This document shows positions 32,501-43,100 of a stretch of DNA of 64,000 nt, piece after piece. The notes beneath the pieces are model-generated. The model had not been told where the DNA came from and searched no databases. It saw only the letters and a list, made by a program, of their open reading frames with translations. Source of the stretch: Lineus longissimus. Taxonomy: Eukaryota > Nemertea > Pilidiophora > Heteronemertea > Lineidae. Position 1 is the stretch's first letter; every line of letters begins with the position of its first letter. The stretch is taken from NCBI RefSeq assembly GCF_910592395.1, contig NC_088316.1, positions 19,778,001-19,842,000 on the forward strand, given 5' to 3'. The position numbers and the translations under genes were made by a program.

Positions 32501-34784
32501 TGTGCAAGACCATAAAGATTTCAAGTATTTCTTACACATAGCAACACGTTACGCGCCGAGAAACGGTTTTTGTCCCCTTCTGTTTCGACTAACTGTGTTA
32601 GCTTGTGTATCAGCCTGTCAAGTACTGTTGGTTCCTCCTCTTACCGAACAATTTCTGTCGATCTTTAGTGTCCCCACTCAATATATGATTCCCGTTTCAG
32701 ATGGATATACCACAAAGGAAGTGATGTTTGACTGGACCAGTAAAACACCGGTAGTTGTGAACGAAGAAGTGGAACTACCTGAATTTGAAATCGGCAGGAA
32801 AATCATTGACCTTTCAAATTGTACTGTCAGTTATAATACTGGTAAGGCCCACTCACTACTGGCGCTCCGATCTCGCCATGGAGCGCTTTGGTGATATTTC
32901 AACACCATTATTATACGGTTATTCGCCACGTTCAATCTCGGATCAAAGTATCAAATATTGGTGAAATAGGAACACTTTCGAAATTAAACTGGTGAAGTAG
33001 CGGGGAACCTTGACAATAGCAATATGTGTACCTTTCGCGCTCTCTCCCCGCCTGTACCCAAGCCAGTATTGGTATCTCCAGGCATAGTATAACAGTTAAC
33101 AGTAAACATAGATAGATCTCAGTGTTGAGTTTCTCTCTTTTAGGGTCTTACAGCTGCCTTCAAGTCAAGTTCAAGCTAACCAGACTGTTCGGTTTCTACA
33201 TCACTGGAACCTACATCCCTAGTATCCTTATAGTCCTCCTCTCGTTCATATCGTTCTTCGTGGATGTGAGGGCCACGCCAGCCAGGATCTCCCTCGGATT
33301 GTTGACCGTCCTTTCCATCACTACAATGAACTCGAGCGTCTCCAGTAAGTCATTCTATACGGACAATGTCATAATCATCTGCATAGTTACCTAGATTGAA
33401 ATAGGCTCCGATCCGCTGTATCCCTCTGGTTGAAGGATGGGCTTGCCAATCTAGCAGTTTCCCCGCTCAAACTTAACGGTTTCTCTTGTATTGGCCAGTC
33501 ATAAGCCACCTCCTGTCAGGCCGTGAAAGCATTATAGAGGTCTCTGATTCGTCATTACCAGAGTTGATATGAGATTCTGCTTGTATCTTCGGGATGTTGA
33601 ATATGACCCTTATGTTTAGGATCTCGTCTAGTGCTCTATGACATAGGTATCCACTAAATAAGTAGTACGTTCAGATAATACTTTTTGTCAATAAAACCAG
33701 TGGAAATATTATCCAAAGGCTATATTATCTCTTGGCAGGCACCCTTTATTGGTCATATCATATACAAGGGAAATGAATTGACTTTCACAACCCATGCACT
33801 TGGTCTGTACTTTTAAACATTTCATAAACTGCCAACGATGCTGGCGAACCTTTTGAAATGTAAGAGACATTGAGGGGCATGCAGAGGGCCATTAATTGCA
33901 TCAGCGTATACAATACTAGCATCCACTTATGGGTCGGGTTACTTTTACTATTTTAGGTTCCATGGCAAAAGTTGCATACTCCAAAGCTATTGATCTCTGG
34001 ATGGCTGTGTGTCTGTGCTTCGTTTTTCTCGCCCTGTTGGAGTTTGCCATTGCCAATCAACTTGCTAGACGTGAGGACAAGGAGGAGTCAGCGAAAAAGG
34101 AGAAGGCCCAGGCGAAGTTCATGAAAGTTGCTATGGTAGTACGGGTAAGGATGGCCTAGAACATGTATAATCGTGAGGTTTTCCGCCAAAATTCGATGGT
34201 ACAAGATGGAGAAGATCTTCAAAGGTTCCCCTGCAGGAGTCATGACTGTAGTTCTTTTGTTTTTTCTCCGACTCGGGCAAACGTGCATCATATTCTTTCG
34301 TTGCCAGGTCCTTACTTTAACTGTGCCAATAAACGCTGGGAAGAAAAGACTTAGTGGCCAGTCCGAATTCGATGAACCTGGGGCTGCAGAAAGATGACCC
34401 GATTTAGATTCTTTCTTCCTCTGTGCGGCTTCATATGGGAAATTCCCTTTCACACGTACATGTACAGCCCTGCATCGTCTTGACATTGAAAGAGTTGTAC
34501 TTTCAAAAACATCTCAGTCTCAGACAAGCACACCTCACGATTACCATTTCTATTTTTTTCAGAACCGAAACCGTTCTCGAAATCGAATCCATGCTGAAGA
34601 TAACAAAAACGGAACCGATCCCATGGATTCAGACGACCCACAAACGTCCGAGCCCGAAGACTTGACCCCAGCTAAACAGCGATATTGGACCTCGTCAAGA
34701 ATTGAAAAAATTTCAAAATGGGCCTTCCCGAGTGCTTTTGGAATTTTCAACATGATATACTGGGTGATATACCTTGCTTTTTAA
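29512..34784 (+). CDS. Cys-loop ligand-gated anion channel subunit (GABA-A/glycine/GluCl superfamily)
   Basis: Pentameric plasma-membrane chloride channel subunit. Nine exons in phase: 29512-29558, 29834-29922, 30722-30789, 31118-31338, 32407-32489, 32701-32841, 33144-33344, 33957-34144 and 34563-34784, total 1260 nt, 419 aa. Exon 1 is a signal peptide ([15 protein letters not shown]). The extracellular domain has [28 protein letters not shown] and [13 protein letters not shown]. The Cys-loop is [15 protein letters not shown], with 13 residues between the cysteines. A second cysteine pair (NCTVSYNTG and SYSCLQV) is characteristic of the glycine/glutamate-gated chloride group. TM1 ([16 protein letters not shown]) is followed by the anion-selectivity motif P-A-R at the start of TM2 ([17 protein letters not shown]). 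TM3 and TM4 follow ([20 protein letters not shown]). The TM3-TM4 loop is short and charged. The ligand cannot be assigned. Confidence 0.93.
30301..30460. repeat. Tandem duplication of about 70 bp in intron 2 of the channel gene
   Basis: The block containing aactctacatgtttaatgag and cactgatcaggctatt occurs twice in direct orientation, with only a few differences, directly to the left of the MITE. Confidence 0.8.
30468..30648. mobile_element. Complete MITE of about 180 bp, pogo/Tc-like ends
   Basis: The left end CAGTAGAACCTCTCTATTAA and right end GGAGGTTCCACTG are inverted repeats flanked by TA on each side, as for Tc1/mariner/pogo target duplications. The interior repeats taatagagagg and tagtagagaggtgtcc, giving several nested inverted repeats. 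There is no transposase. Related fragments lie at 6796 and 13560-13735. Confidence 0.75.
31387..31411. repeat. G-run in intron 4 of the channel gene
   Basis: A GT-rich stretch leads into a run of about twenty guanines broken by one A. It can form a G-quadruplex and is a likely assembly-error spot. Confidence 0.8.
31450..32185. mobile_element. Non-autonomous transposon copy 1 with terminal inverted repeats and a tRNA-like core
   Basis: The left end (agttaaagctaacatgcatg, from 31455) is echoed in reverse complement near 32143-32183 (gcatgcatgtccgctctaaa). The interior 31597-32120 is the reverse complement of 47260-47797, with high similarity over more than 500 bp. On the - strand, about 31740 to 31650, it contains TGGCATAGCTGGTAAGAC and GGTTCCAAGTTCGGTCCC. 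These resemble the A and B boxes of a tRNA-type Pol III promoter. It lies in intron 4 of the channel gene. Confidence 0.65.
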
Positions 34785-34926
34785 AATGATTTGTATAGTA
34801 CCAGATCAAGTTTTTATATGTACTGGAGTGTGAGGTTATATAAGTGATGTTTTAGAATAAGCACTTGTGGTATTTTCTGTTAGTGGATGTCCTAAATTCC
34901 TTCGTTTCCGATATGATTTTTGTTTC

Positions 34927-34932
34927 AATAAA
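34927..34932 (+). terminator. Polyadenylation signal of the channel gene
   Basis: AATAAA about 145 bp after the TAA at 34782-34784. Confidence 0.65.
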
Positions 34933-37298
34933 CTTTAGTGTGATATGTTCGGATCATCGTATCTTTTGTGAACAAGCCCAACACCCTGGATGAAATTACC
35001 GAGTGTTTCCTAGGAAAACGCAATCGGCTGCATGGCACAGGAGTCAAGGCAGTATCATAAGTTGGGATCAGGATATTCTGCCCAAGTTATGGGGCATAGG
35101 GTTAAGAGACGTAAAAGGTTCTCTTCTCTACCGTTTTCTCGATAGAAGACAGAAGAATATCTAAATCTGTTATCAGAATGTAAACGATTTGTGCTCTATC
35201 AATCTGGGTCATTAATTGAACGTAAGTCTAGTCCCACCCCTTGACATTTAGTATCGCACGAATACCAACTTGAATTGGAACGAGTTCTTGCTGTGAAGAT
35301 AATTGTGCCTTTGACTCAAATCATAATAGTTGTTTTGGTACATTTAGGATAGAAAAAAACGTGACGCAGGTGTTTGTCATCATTGTACGGTCGAATGCCT
35401 AGGCCTTGGCGTGAAAGGTAACCATAACACGTCAGGTAAACATTGTACTAAAGGTTTTCTGAATGTCTCGGTTTCTGCCATTGTGTGTTGCATTGGTCGA
35501 AATGAACCCTGGTTCAAAGGTTGACGAGTTTCCAGCTCTGTCATCGATAATCTATACAGTCATAGAAATGGGTTGGTCATAGCTAATTACTTTAAGACTA
35601 CCAGGAGGTGTTACAGCGGTGATATCTTAAATCAATGTAATTAATGCAATTCTATACATACGCGCTGTGGACCCTATTGTCCACATGTGCTCAGCAGGCC
35701 GAATCAAACTGAACTACATGATATTCACAAGAAGTTTAAACAGGAAACGAGAAGGTCTCTTTTCTCGGGCAGTAAAAATTTAAAAGTATAGGCTTAAACG
35801 CTGGTCGTCCGAAATCTCCTTTAACGTTTCAGAGACGTGGTATTCTCTGACATGAGAACACATCGAGCTAAACGTGCTTTCATTCAGTCGGCCAAATCCA
35901 CTCAGTTAGATTTTGATAGGCCCTATTCTTTATTATCGTTTTCATTCTGAAGTGGTGGACAACTACTGTATTCTGCCGATCGCCAAAGCATTCTAATGAT
36001 GGTTACCATGTCTTCATTTGGCAGGTGTATAATTACGAGCATAAACTTACTTGTAAGAGCAGGTATGGGACATCAATGATTTTGAAAGGAAAGTATAGCA
36101 AACATAATGTCATATCTCGGTCAGACAATTGAACCGCAGGGATCTATAACATTGTACAGGGTGAGTCAATAAAGGCATTCCAAAGGTAAAAAGTTGATAC
36201 ATCCAGGATATTCATTTGTTGACTAAAACTGTCGTTGTATCATAAAGTTAGCTTCGATCAATTGACACATCGATTATATTACACTGATCATTCGTTGAGT
36301 AGGCCTACCATTGTTTTGAGAATGAAATGTCAAAACCGTCTTGGTTCAAACAAGTATATAATCCAAACAAAACCTATATCATTTTGGTTTTAGAAAGGTT
36401 TCAGAGGCTTAAGTCATGAATTTGGGTGAAAAACTTAGAATCTTTGAATTCGAGGCCAATGTATTTCATGTGCCAATATTTATGCACAGAAATTGGGTCA
36501 GTTTTTTTTTATTTTTCTCGCTGGAACTGTAATTCGAACGATTTTAAATGCTATTATACTGACACTCAGTGACGCCGGCGTTGACCTCCTTACTTATTTT
36601 CAGCAGGTCAACGTGTTCACAGTAGAAAGATCGATGGCTGAATGGATATATTATGTCTATTCTGAGCCTGCATGGTAACTGCAAATCAATATTTTCATTG
36701 AGGAGGTGCCCTGATTTTGTAACCTCGCTTCCAGAGTTTATAGGCGGTGATGGTTGACTTTATCTGAAGTTGGGCGTAGTATACGCCAAGAAAGATCGTT
36801 GTACATGTAGCTATGGGAATCTGAGTAACAGCCCCCTCGGAAAGTTTGCAAACGATTTGGTTTGATCAACTGGCAAGGAATTTCAGTTGTGTGTTTCAAG
36901 AGTCTTTGACAGCTCAAATGTTAAAAAAATGACTAAGGCGTTGCTATCAAATTGTTATAAAAATTGGAAGTAATCATTGTGGGTAATTCTAAGGTTTGTT
37001 TCGGCAAACATTCTTTTGCCCAGTTGGTCGAGATTTGAGATTATCAAAAGTATCGAGAACCTGAAAACTTGAGATTTCGATTTCTAGTCAGTGGGGACGA
37101 GTTTACACCAAAGGACTTCCTGGCGCGGTTTCAACTTAGAAAATGATTCAAATGTAAATGTTGGTTAGTTACTAGTCTCATAGAAGAATATATAGAAGGG
37201 TGTTTTGACTTGCCACTTCAGTTGCGGTATCGCGCATTCGAATTTCAGAACTCTCAAATAATTTGTCTTCATTTTTCTTCGACTGAGGAACCAGCAAT
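34933..37298. other. Gene-free stretch
   Basis: About 2.4 kb of AT-rich sequence. No open exon with plausible splice sites, no tandem repeat and no RNA gene are visible to me on either strand. Confidence 0.4.
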
Positions 37299-38717
37299 AT
37301 GAAGGGTTATATTGTTGTCATCGTAGTCTTGACGATACTAGCCTGCAGTGGTAAGTAGTTCAAATCCAATATATCGTTGAGCTGGTCGCAAAAGTTTTTA
37401 ACGCCATATTATCTCCACTTGCTTCTTCCATGCATCTTGCCTAATCTTTTGCTGGATGTGGCCAATAAAGAACTGGAAAATACAGCGGATTGTGATGTGT
37501 GTTATGATATGCCTAGTTGAAATCCCACAGTTCAGACGTAACGATACGTTCGTAAGAAAGTTTGTTTTGTGCACTCGGGCGCTGCTATTTTCCAAGCAAG
37601 GCTTGCTCAAGATTCTCTTGAGTAGACACACCACTGCATCTTGGGGATCAAATTCCCAACGACTAGATGAAAATTCCACTCAAAAGATCGATATGGGTCT
37701 TTCCCTTTTACGATAAGGACTGGTATGGACCGGACTAGACTTTCTTGTTTGAAATTATTGATGCATCTATTGCAGCCCTCGCCAGTAAGCCGAAAAGTAA
37801 GCCAAAGTCCTGCAAGAAGAGCGACAAAAATTGCAAGGCGTGTTTCAGTGCTTGTTACACGTGGTCCAACACTAGGACGACCACTCTCTTGTCGTCTTCC
37901 ATCATTCATGGGGCCATTATAAGCCATATCCACAAGGCGGACAGTTCGAGGAAGATACCAGCAGTGCCAGCCACAAAGTGTTCAGGCTCTGGGGCCAAGT
38001 GCGCGGACAAATGCAAGGTAAGTCATAATTAGGCCAGTGAACCCAATATCGTCAAAATAATAAGGGGAATATAAGTACATGTAAAATACTCGTACTCACT
38101 TTGATGATACACTCAGCATAGATCTTTGGAGGTCATCGCCAGCTACGAGCTCTATAGTAGTCTTTGGAGGTCATCGCCAGCTACGAGCTCTATAGTAGTC
38201 TTTGGAGGTCATCGCCAGCTACGAGCTCTATAGTAGTCTTTGGAAGTCATCGCCAGCTACGAGCTCTATAGTAGTCTTTGGAGGTCATCGCCAGCTGCGA
38301 GCTCTATAGTAGTCTTTGGAGGTCATCGCCAGCTACGAGCTCTATAGTAGTCTGATAAAAGATGCCCTGCGCGATGAGTCCCTGGCGCATAACCACAGTG
38401 TAAAGCAATTAAAGCAGCTTTAAGACATGCATATCAATTCATCCTCTATTTCTGTAATTTTTCAGGAGGTAAAAGTCGCCTACAAGTCTACCTCACTGAA
38501 AGTTGCTGCTACCCTGACTATTCACAGCTGTGGGAAGTGTAATTCTACGGAGAAAAACATCCCCTGGGAGAAAACCGGCACAGCACACGAAGCCTTAACG
38601 AGTATCACGGGGGTAGAGATGCGTGTAACTTTTAAATGCGGCAAAGGCTGTTCAGTGAGCGCAAACCTCGGAGTTATCTTCTTTGGAGTCCTACTGACTC
38701 TGAAGGCGGCATTCTAG
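37299..38717 (+). CDS. Small secreted cysteine-rich protein, possibly GPI-anchored
   Basis: Three exons in phase: 37299-37350, 37776-38017 and 38466-38717 (TAG), total 546 nt, 181 aa. Residues 1-17 are a signal peptide (MKGYIVVIVVLTILACS). The mature part starts with a Lys/Ser/Pro stretch and has cysteine pairs: SCKKSDKNCKACFSAC, CSGSGAKCADKCK, HSCGKCN and KCGKGCSV. The last 20 residues are hydrophobic (SANLGVIFFGVLLTLKAA) and follow a Ser-rich site with no charged tail, as in GPI-anchoring signals. No known family is recognised. It may sit on the cell surface or in an extracellular matrix. AATAAA lies at 39258-39263. Confidence 0.7.
38124..38353. repeat. 38-bp tandem repeat, six copies
   Basis: Units read ctttggaggtcatcgccagc, then tacgagctctatagtagt. 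They are almost identical, with one g-to-a and one a-to-g change among copies. The array is inside intron 2 of the small Cys-rich protein gene. Confidence 0.95.
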
Positions 38718-39130
38718 ACATTAAGGATTTAGATTTTAGCCCTCTGTCGCTATTATCATGTACAAAAATGTATGTACAGGTCTTCATACAACCTGCTATT
38801 ATTCACTGGAAAAATTTGAAAAGGTGACATGAAATTATACAAAACCAGGGCCTTTCGCAAACCTTTGCTGTCATTTTGACCCCGACGAATGAGGTGTATT
38901 TTTTCGCTCCTTGAAGGAATACATTCATTTTGTACGCCGCCTCAGTACCCTTTTTTGGGTTGTGGTAGGGGTAATTTATTTTGTTATTATTTGATTTTGA
39001 ATCGCTTTGGAAGCGAGGGCTAAACTTCTCTGCTGTGGTTTAGAGTTGCGATGCTATATTATGCTAAACTATAGACTTAAGGAATTGATACCGAACTGGA
39101 GGTATTTTTTTGTCTCACCCAAACCGCGAG

Positions 39131-39191
39131 GGTGGAGCTGAAATGTAGACCAAACCGAGGCGTAGCCGAGGTTTTGGCCAACATTTTAGCT
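39131..39191. repeat. Imperfect inverted repeat (hairpin)
   Basis: The arms ggagctgaaatgt...accaaaccgaggc and gccgaggttttggccaacattttagctcc are near-complementary around a short loop. It lies after the end of the small Cys-rich gene and resembles a folded short interspersed element. Confidence 0.55.
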
Positions 39192-39751
39192 CCACACTTA
39201 ATGTGCGGTTTATTCCACACCCAGTTGTTTTAGAATTGCAGTTCACTACACGTTGTAAATAAAGTTTTATTCAATGCATGTCGTTATCGTGCTGCCAATT
39301 ATTCTTTCTGTATATTTCTGTGAAAAAAGTAAATACAGCTTTGAATCATCCTTCGAACCTTATTGTGTGATCTCCGTTATTTTGGCTGTCAGAGTGGTTC
39401 AGTGGCACGACTGATGTTCGAATCGCTGCAATTGAGTTTAAATTATGGAATATGGTACATCACCCCTCCTCTCTGAGAGAGCTGGTCACAGCTGGGAACA
39501 GACTTCAGTAGTAGCAAGTATGGATTAAAGAATAAATATCTAATCTATACTTGGTAGTAGAAAGAAATCAAAATGTGTCGTGAATCTAAGGATGCAAATA
39601 TGCTTGGCTGTCGAGCCCGCAGCATATGGCTGCATGTTGATTTGGTCAACCGCGTGATTAAAGTGGATCGACATATCGCCACGTAGCCGAGTATTTATTT
39701 CAAGGAGTCCACAACGAACTGGAAGTGCTGACGCATGAGAGAATTAGCATA

Positions 39752-39905
39752 CACCGCATGACTTAGGACAGGTTTTCTTCACTATTTCCCTGCTGGCGCA
39801 GTCGCGCTTCCACGAATTTCAAGGAGCATTCACTGTCCTTACATGCGCTACCAACACCGCCACACTCGACGTTGCAAGTCTTGGCGCAGTTTCGGGCCAT
39901 CTAAT
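39752..39905 (-). pseudogene. ShK-domain relic with a frameshift
   Basis: On the - strand the sequence reads NCAKTCNVECGGVGSACKDS, then ECSLKF. After a one-step frame change it continues WKRDCASREIVKKTCPKSCG, then VC-stop. This matches the end of the penultimate and the whole last ShK module of the neighbouring astacin gene (HNCHRSCNPEECGG, then SSCEDQKDECAMW...KKACPKSCGTC-stop). The intron that separates those two modules is absent here. It is either a broken copy or a degraded extra exon. Confidence 0.6.
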
Positions 39906-40122
39906 AGTAGATTGTCTACAGCAATACCGCAAGCATGTTGTGTTCTAGTGCTTCTTAAATTGAAATCTGTGCTACCAATTGGCAGTGATAATTCTGGCTC
40001 CGAAGAAAGCTAGTCGAATCAAATGCAAACACCCACATAAACTTATCAATGTTTATTAATGAAACCTACAGCAAACAGGTGAAGTAATGCACCTGGGATG
40101 AATCTTTCACTGGTTGTGATGT

Positions 40123-43100
40123 TTAGCATGTGCCGCATGACTTTGGACACGCCTTCTTCACTGCTCGGTTGAGTTCACAGTGGCCCCAGCTCTGCCACAT
40201 CGCACATTCGTCCTTCTGGTCTTCGCAGCTTGAACCTGAAAAGAAATGGTTTCTTTGTGAGAGCATTCTGCACGCAATGAATAAAGGTATCGGATAACCT
40301 TCAAAAGACATGGTCATGATATGATATGGTCATGACATAGTATCGTTTTGTGAAATATCTTCCCTCGTACCTGTTCCACCAGTTCCAACGGTTCCACTGT
40401 TGCCGCCACACTCCTCGGGGTTGCAAGACCTGTGGCAGTTGTGCTCCATCCAGACTTTGTTGTTCTGACACTCGGCCGATCTCGCCCAGCTCTCGCACGA
40501 ATCGTCATTGGCGAAGTTCTTACACTTTGCTGAAGAGAAATCAAGGGATTGGGTTCATGCACGGCCATGGTCTGGAGATGATTGCTACACATCACCGTAA
40601 TTTAGGCACGTACATCATGATAAAGTGTATAAGAACAATAAACTGGAGATGTCGTCTCAAGTTGTTTTTCGAAGGGTGAATCAAAGGTGAACGGGTGATG
40701 TTTTTACTCATACTTATGCTTGATAGAGATGAACCTATCTCGACCTGCCAAATGCTTGTGAGTCCCCAGTCTTCCACGGGCTGGTAGTTCGTTCAAAATG
40801 GAGGTGTATAAAAAATCGCCTCGGCCTTTCGCAGGAAGTCTGTTTGTCTGGGTTACAACGAGACCAGCAATAGAACTATCGGGGAGAAACACTACACAAA
40901 ATATAAATCATACTTACGGCGCTCGGGATCCTTGACAACTGAAAAGCCATGGAATAAAAATATGTAACTGAAATGTAGGTACTTTCGCTTCCCTCATGAG
41001 ACCGATCCAACTGGTCTTGCTGCCACCATCATGCAGGCCTTAGCTGGTCTAAATATGCAACGTCATTCTTCCTCGGTCTTCCAGATATTTAAAGGTAAAA
41101 TTAAAAAATGCCCCGAGGAAGGCAACTTCGTCATCTTCACAGAGGAAGTGGACGAAATCAAAAGTGCCAAATGTAACGGAGTGTGATCTTAACACCTAGT
41201 CATCCGTAGGCAAACATTGATTAAGTCAGTGCGACAATATAGCTCCACCCACCTCTTTCACCCTTTTCACACATTCCGCAAGTCAATCTGCACTTTTGCG
41301 CCATATACCTAGGTCTCTCCTCACACTCTCCGTTCCCCTGCCAGAATTTACACGTTGTCACACCAGACGTATCGGCGCAGATCTTCTCTAAAGACGGGAA
41401 AGAAAGACAATAAATCAACAAGACGCTGCATAGTCTACGATCAACCTAATCGCCAACAGCAAACTGGATGGTTGCTCAATGATTCGGACAAGATCTGCCT
41501 CTAACTGTACGAGGTCCATCATGCATCATGAGGTCGTGGGTTAATCTCATATTCCGTTAATTATGTACGTAGGTCAAGGGCTTACGCTAGGGTTTAAGCC
41601 AGATATGTTAGTACCTCTTCAACATCATGGGTCTGGTTTTATGTCCTTGCTGATGTGGTTTTCAAAAAGAACTAGCTAAGAAGATTGATGATGCGTTTGA
41701 TCTCTGTTAGGCAATAATAAATGAAGCATGAAACGTTGCCTTTTTTAAAAGAAATGATTCTGGTGTCACGATGTCTTGTCTGTAAATGAATTTTCCCGTA
41801 AAACTTTGCTTAATGTATTTCCCATGAACAAAGCCCTGGAAAACCAAAAAAAACCCTTACCATTAGTGAGAATATGACACGAGTCACACGATTTGGCGCA
41901 GTTGTATCTCATGAAGCCCGGGTTACTGTCACATTCACCACTTTCTGCCCATTTCTTGCATTTATCTTCTGGCTGCAAGTTACGGCAGTCTGAAATATGA
42001 CAGTTTAGAAAGGAATTATTGTTAGGAGGAGGGGTGAATTTGTGTAGGTAATGTCATCGTTGACACTAGTGCAGGCAAAGCTTTGTCCTTTATCGTAACT
42101 GTAGCAAGTTCTGTTAGAATTCTATTGGCGAGGGAATCTAGTCGGGTATTGAATCGCTGTCTCCAACACGAAGTAACTTACTGGCGATGAGGTCCTTTGC
42201 TTGCTGACATCTGTTACAGGATCTGGCGCAGAAGATGAGGAGGTAGCCAGTGTTGAAGTCGCAGCTCCCTTGATCAGCATAGCCATCACAGGCTCGATTG
42301 TCGCCAAACACCGTCTCGTAGTGATTCTTACAGTTACCTGAATTGGTCAGTATGTACACGTGTTGGTCAATAAGAAGCTTATCTTGGGTATGATAATGTG
42401 CCTTACAATGAAGGCTTTTGATGAATAAGTTTTATATCAATGCAGTATAATTCTAAGACGTCCTTATTTCGGACACATACCAATATGAAATGAAATTCTT
42501 GGTTGTAGAAAGAACGTATGACCATTATTTAGTTCTAGTGCCAATACTCATTCGAGTCCTACCTCTCACTCCGTAGTCACATGTGTTGCATGACTTCTTA
42601 CAGTTCTTCTGTGCGTGTTTCGGGTTTGTAGAACATTTTCCGAAATGTGCCATCTTATCACATTCAAAGTCGTCCAAATCGTTTTCACATTTACCTGCAA
42701 CGCGATGATAAGCCAATGAATATCTTGTAAATACATCCGATATTTCAGCTGGTCAGAGACTGGCGATTACCATGGATGTAAACTCTGCAAGTGACTTTCA
42801 TATCAGTTAAGAATGGTTAAGAAGGGAACGTGTATGGAAAAGGGGATGTCGCAGAATACACCTATTTGTACCACGGACCTTGAGTGTACCTGCTAACTCG
42901 TAGTACTGGACAACACGCTGACCTTGTCAAAAAATTGCTGACTTTGCTACGGTCACCCCGAGACGTCGTCCAACGAAAACCAATGAGGTATCATAGAAAA
43001 CCGTTTGGCTGTGATGAGAGGAGTATTGTCACAATAGATTTTGGTTAACTGTTCTTCTGTTTTGCCCAGTGACACCTCCAGAAGGCAAACTGGGTGAATA

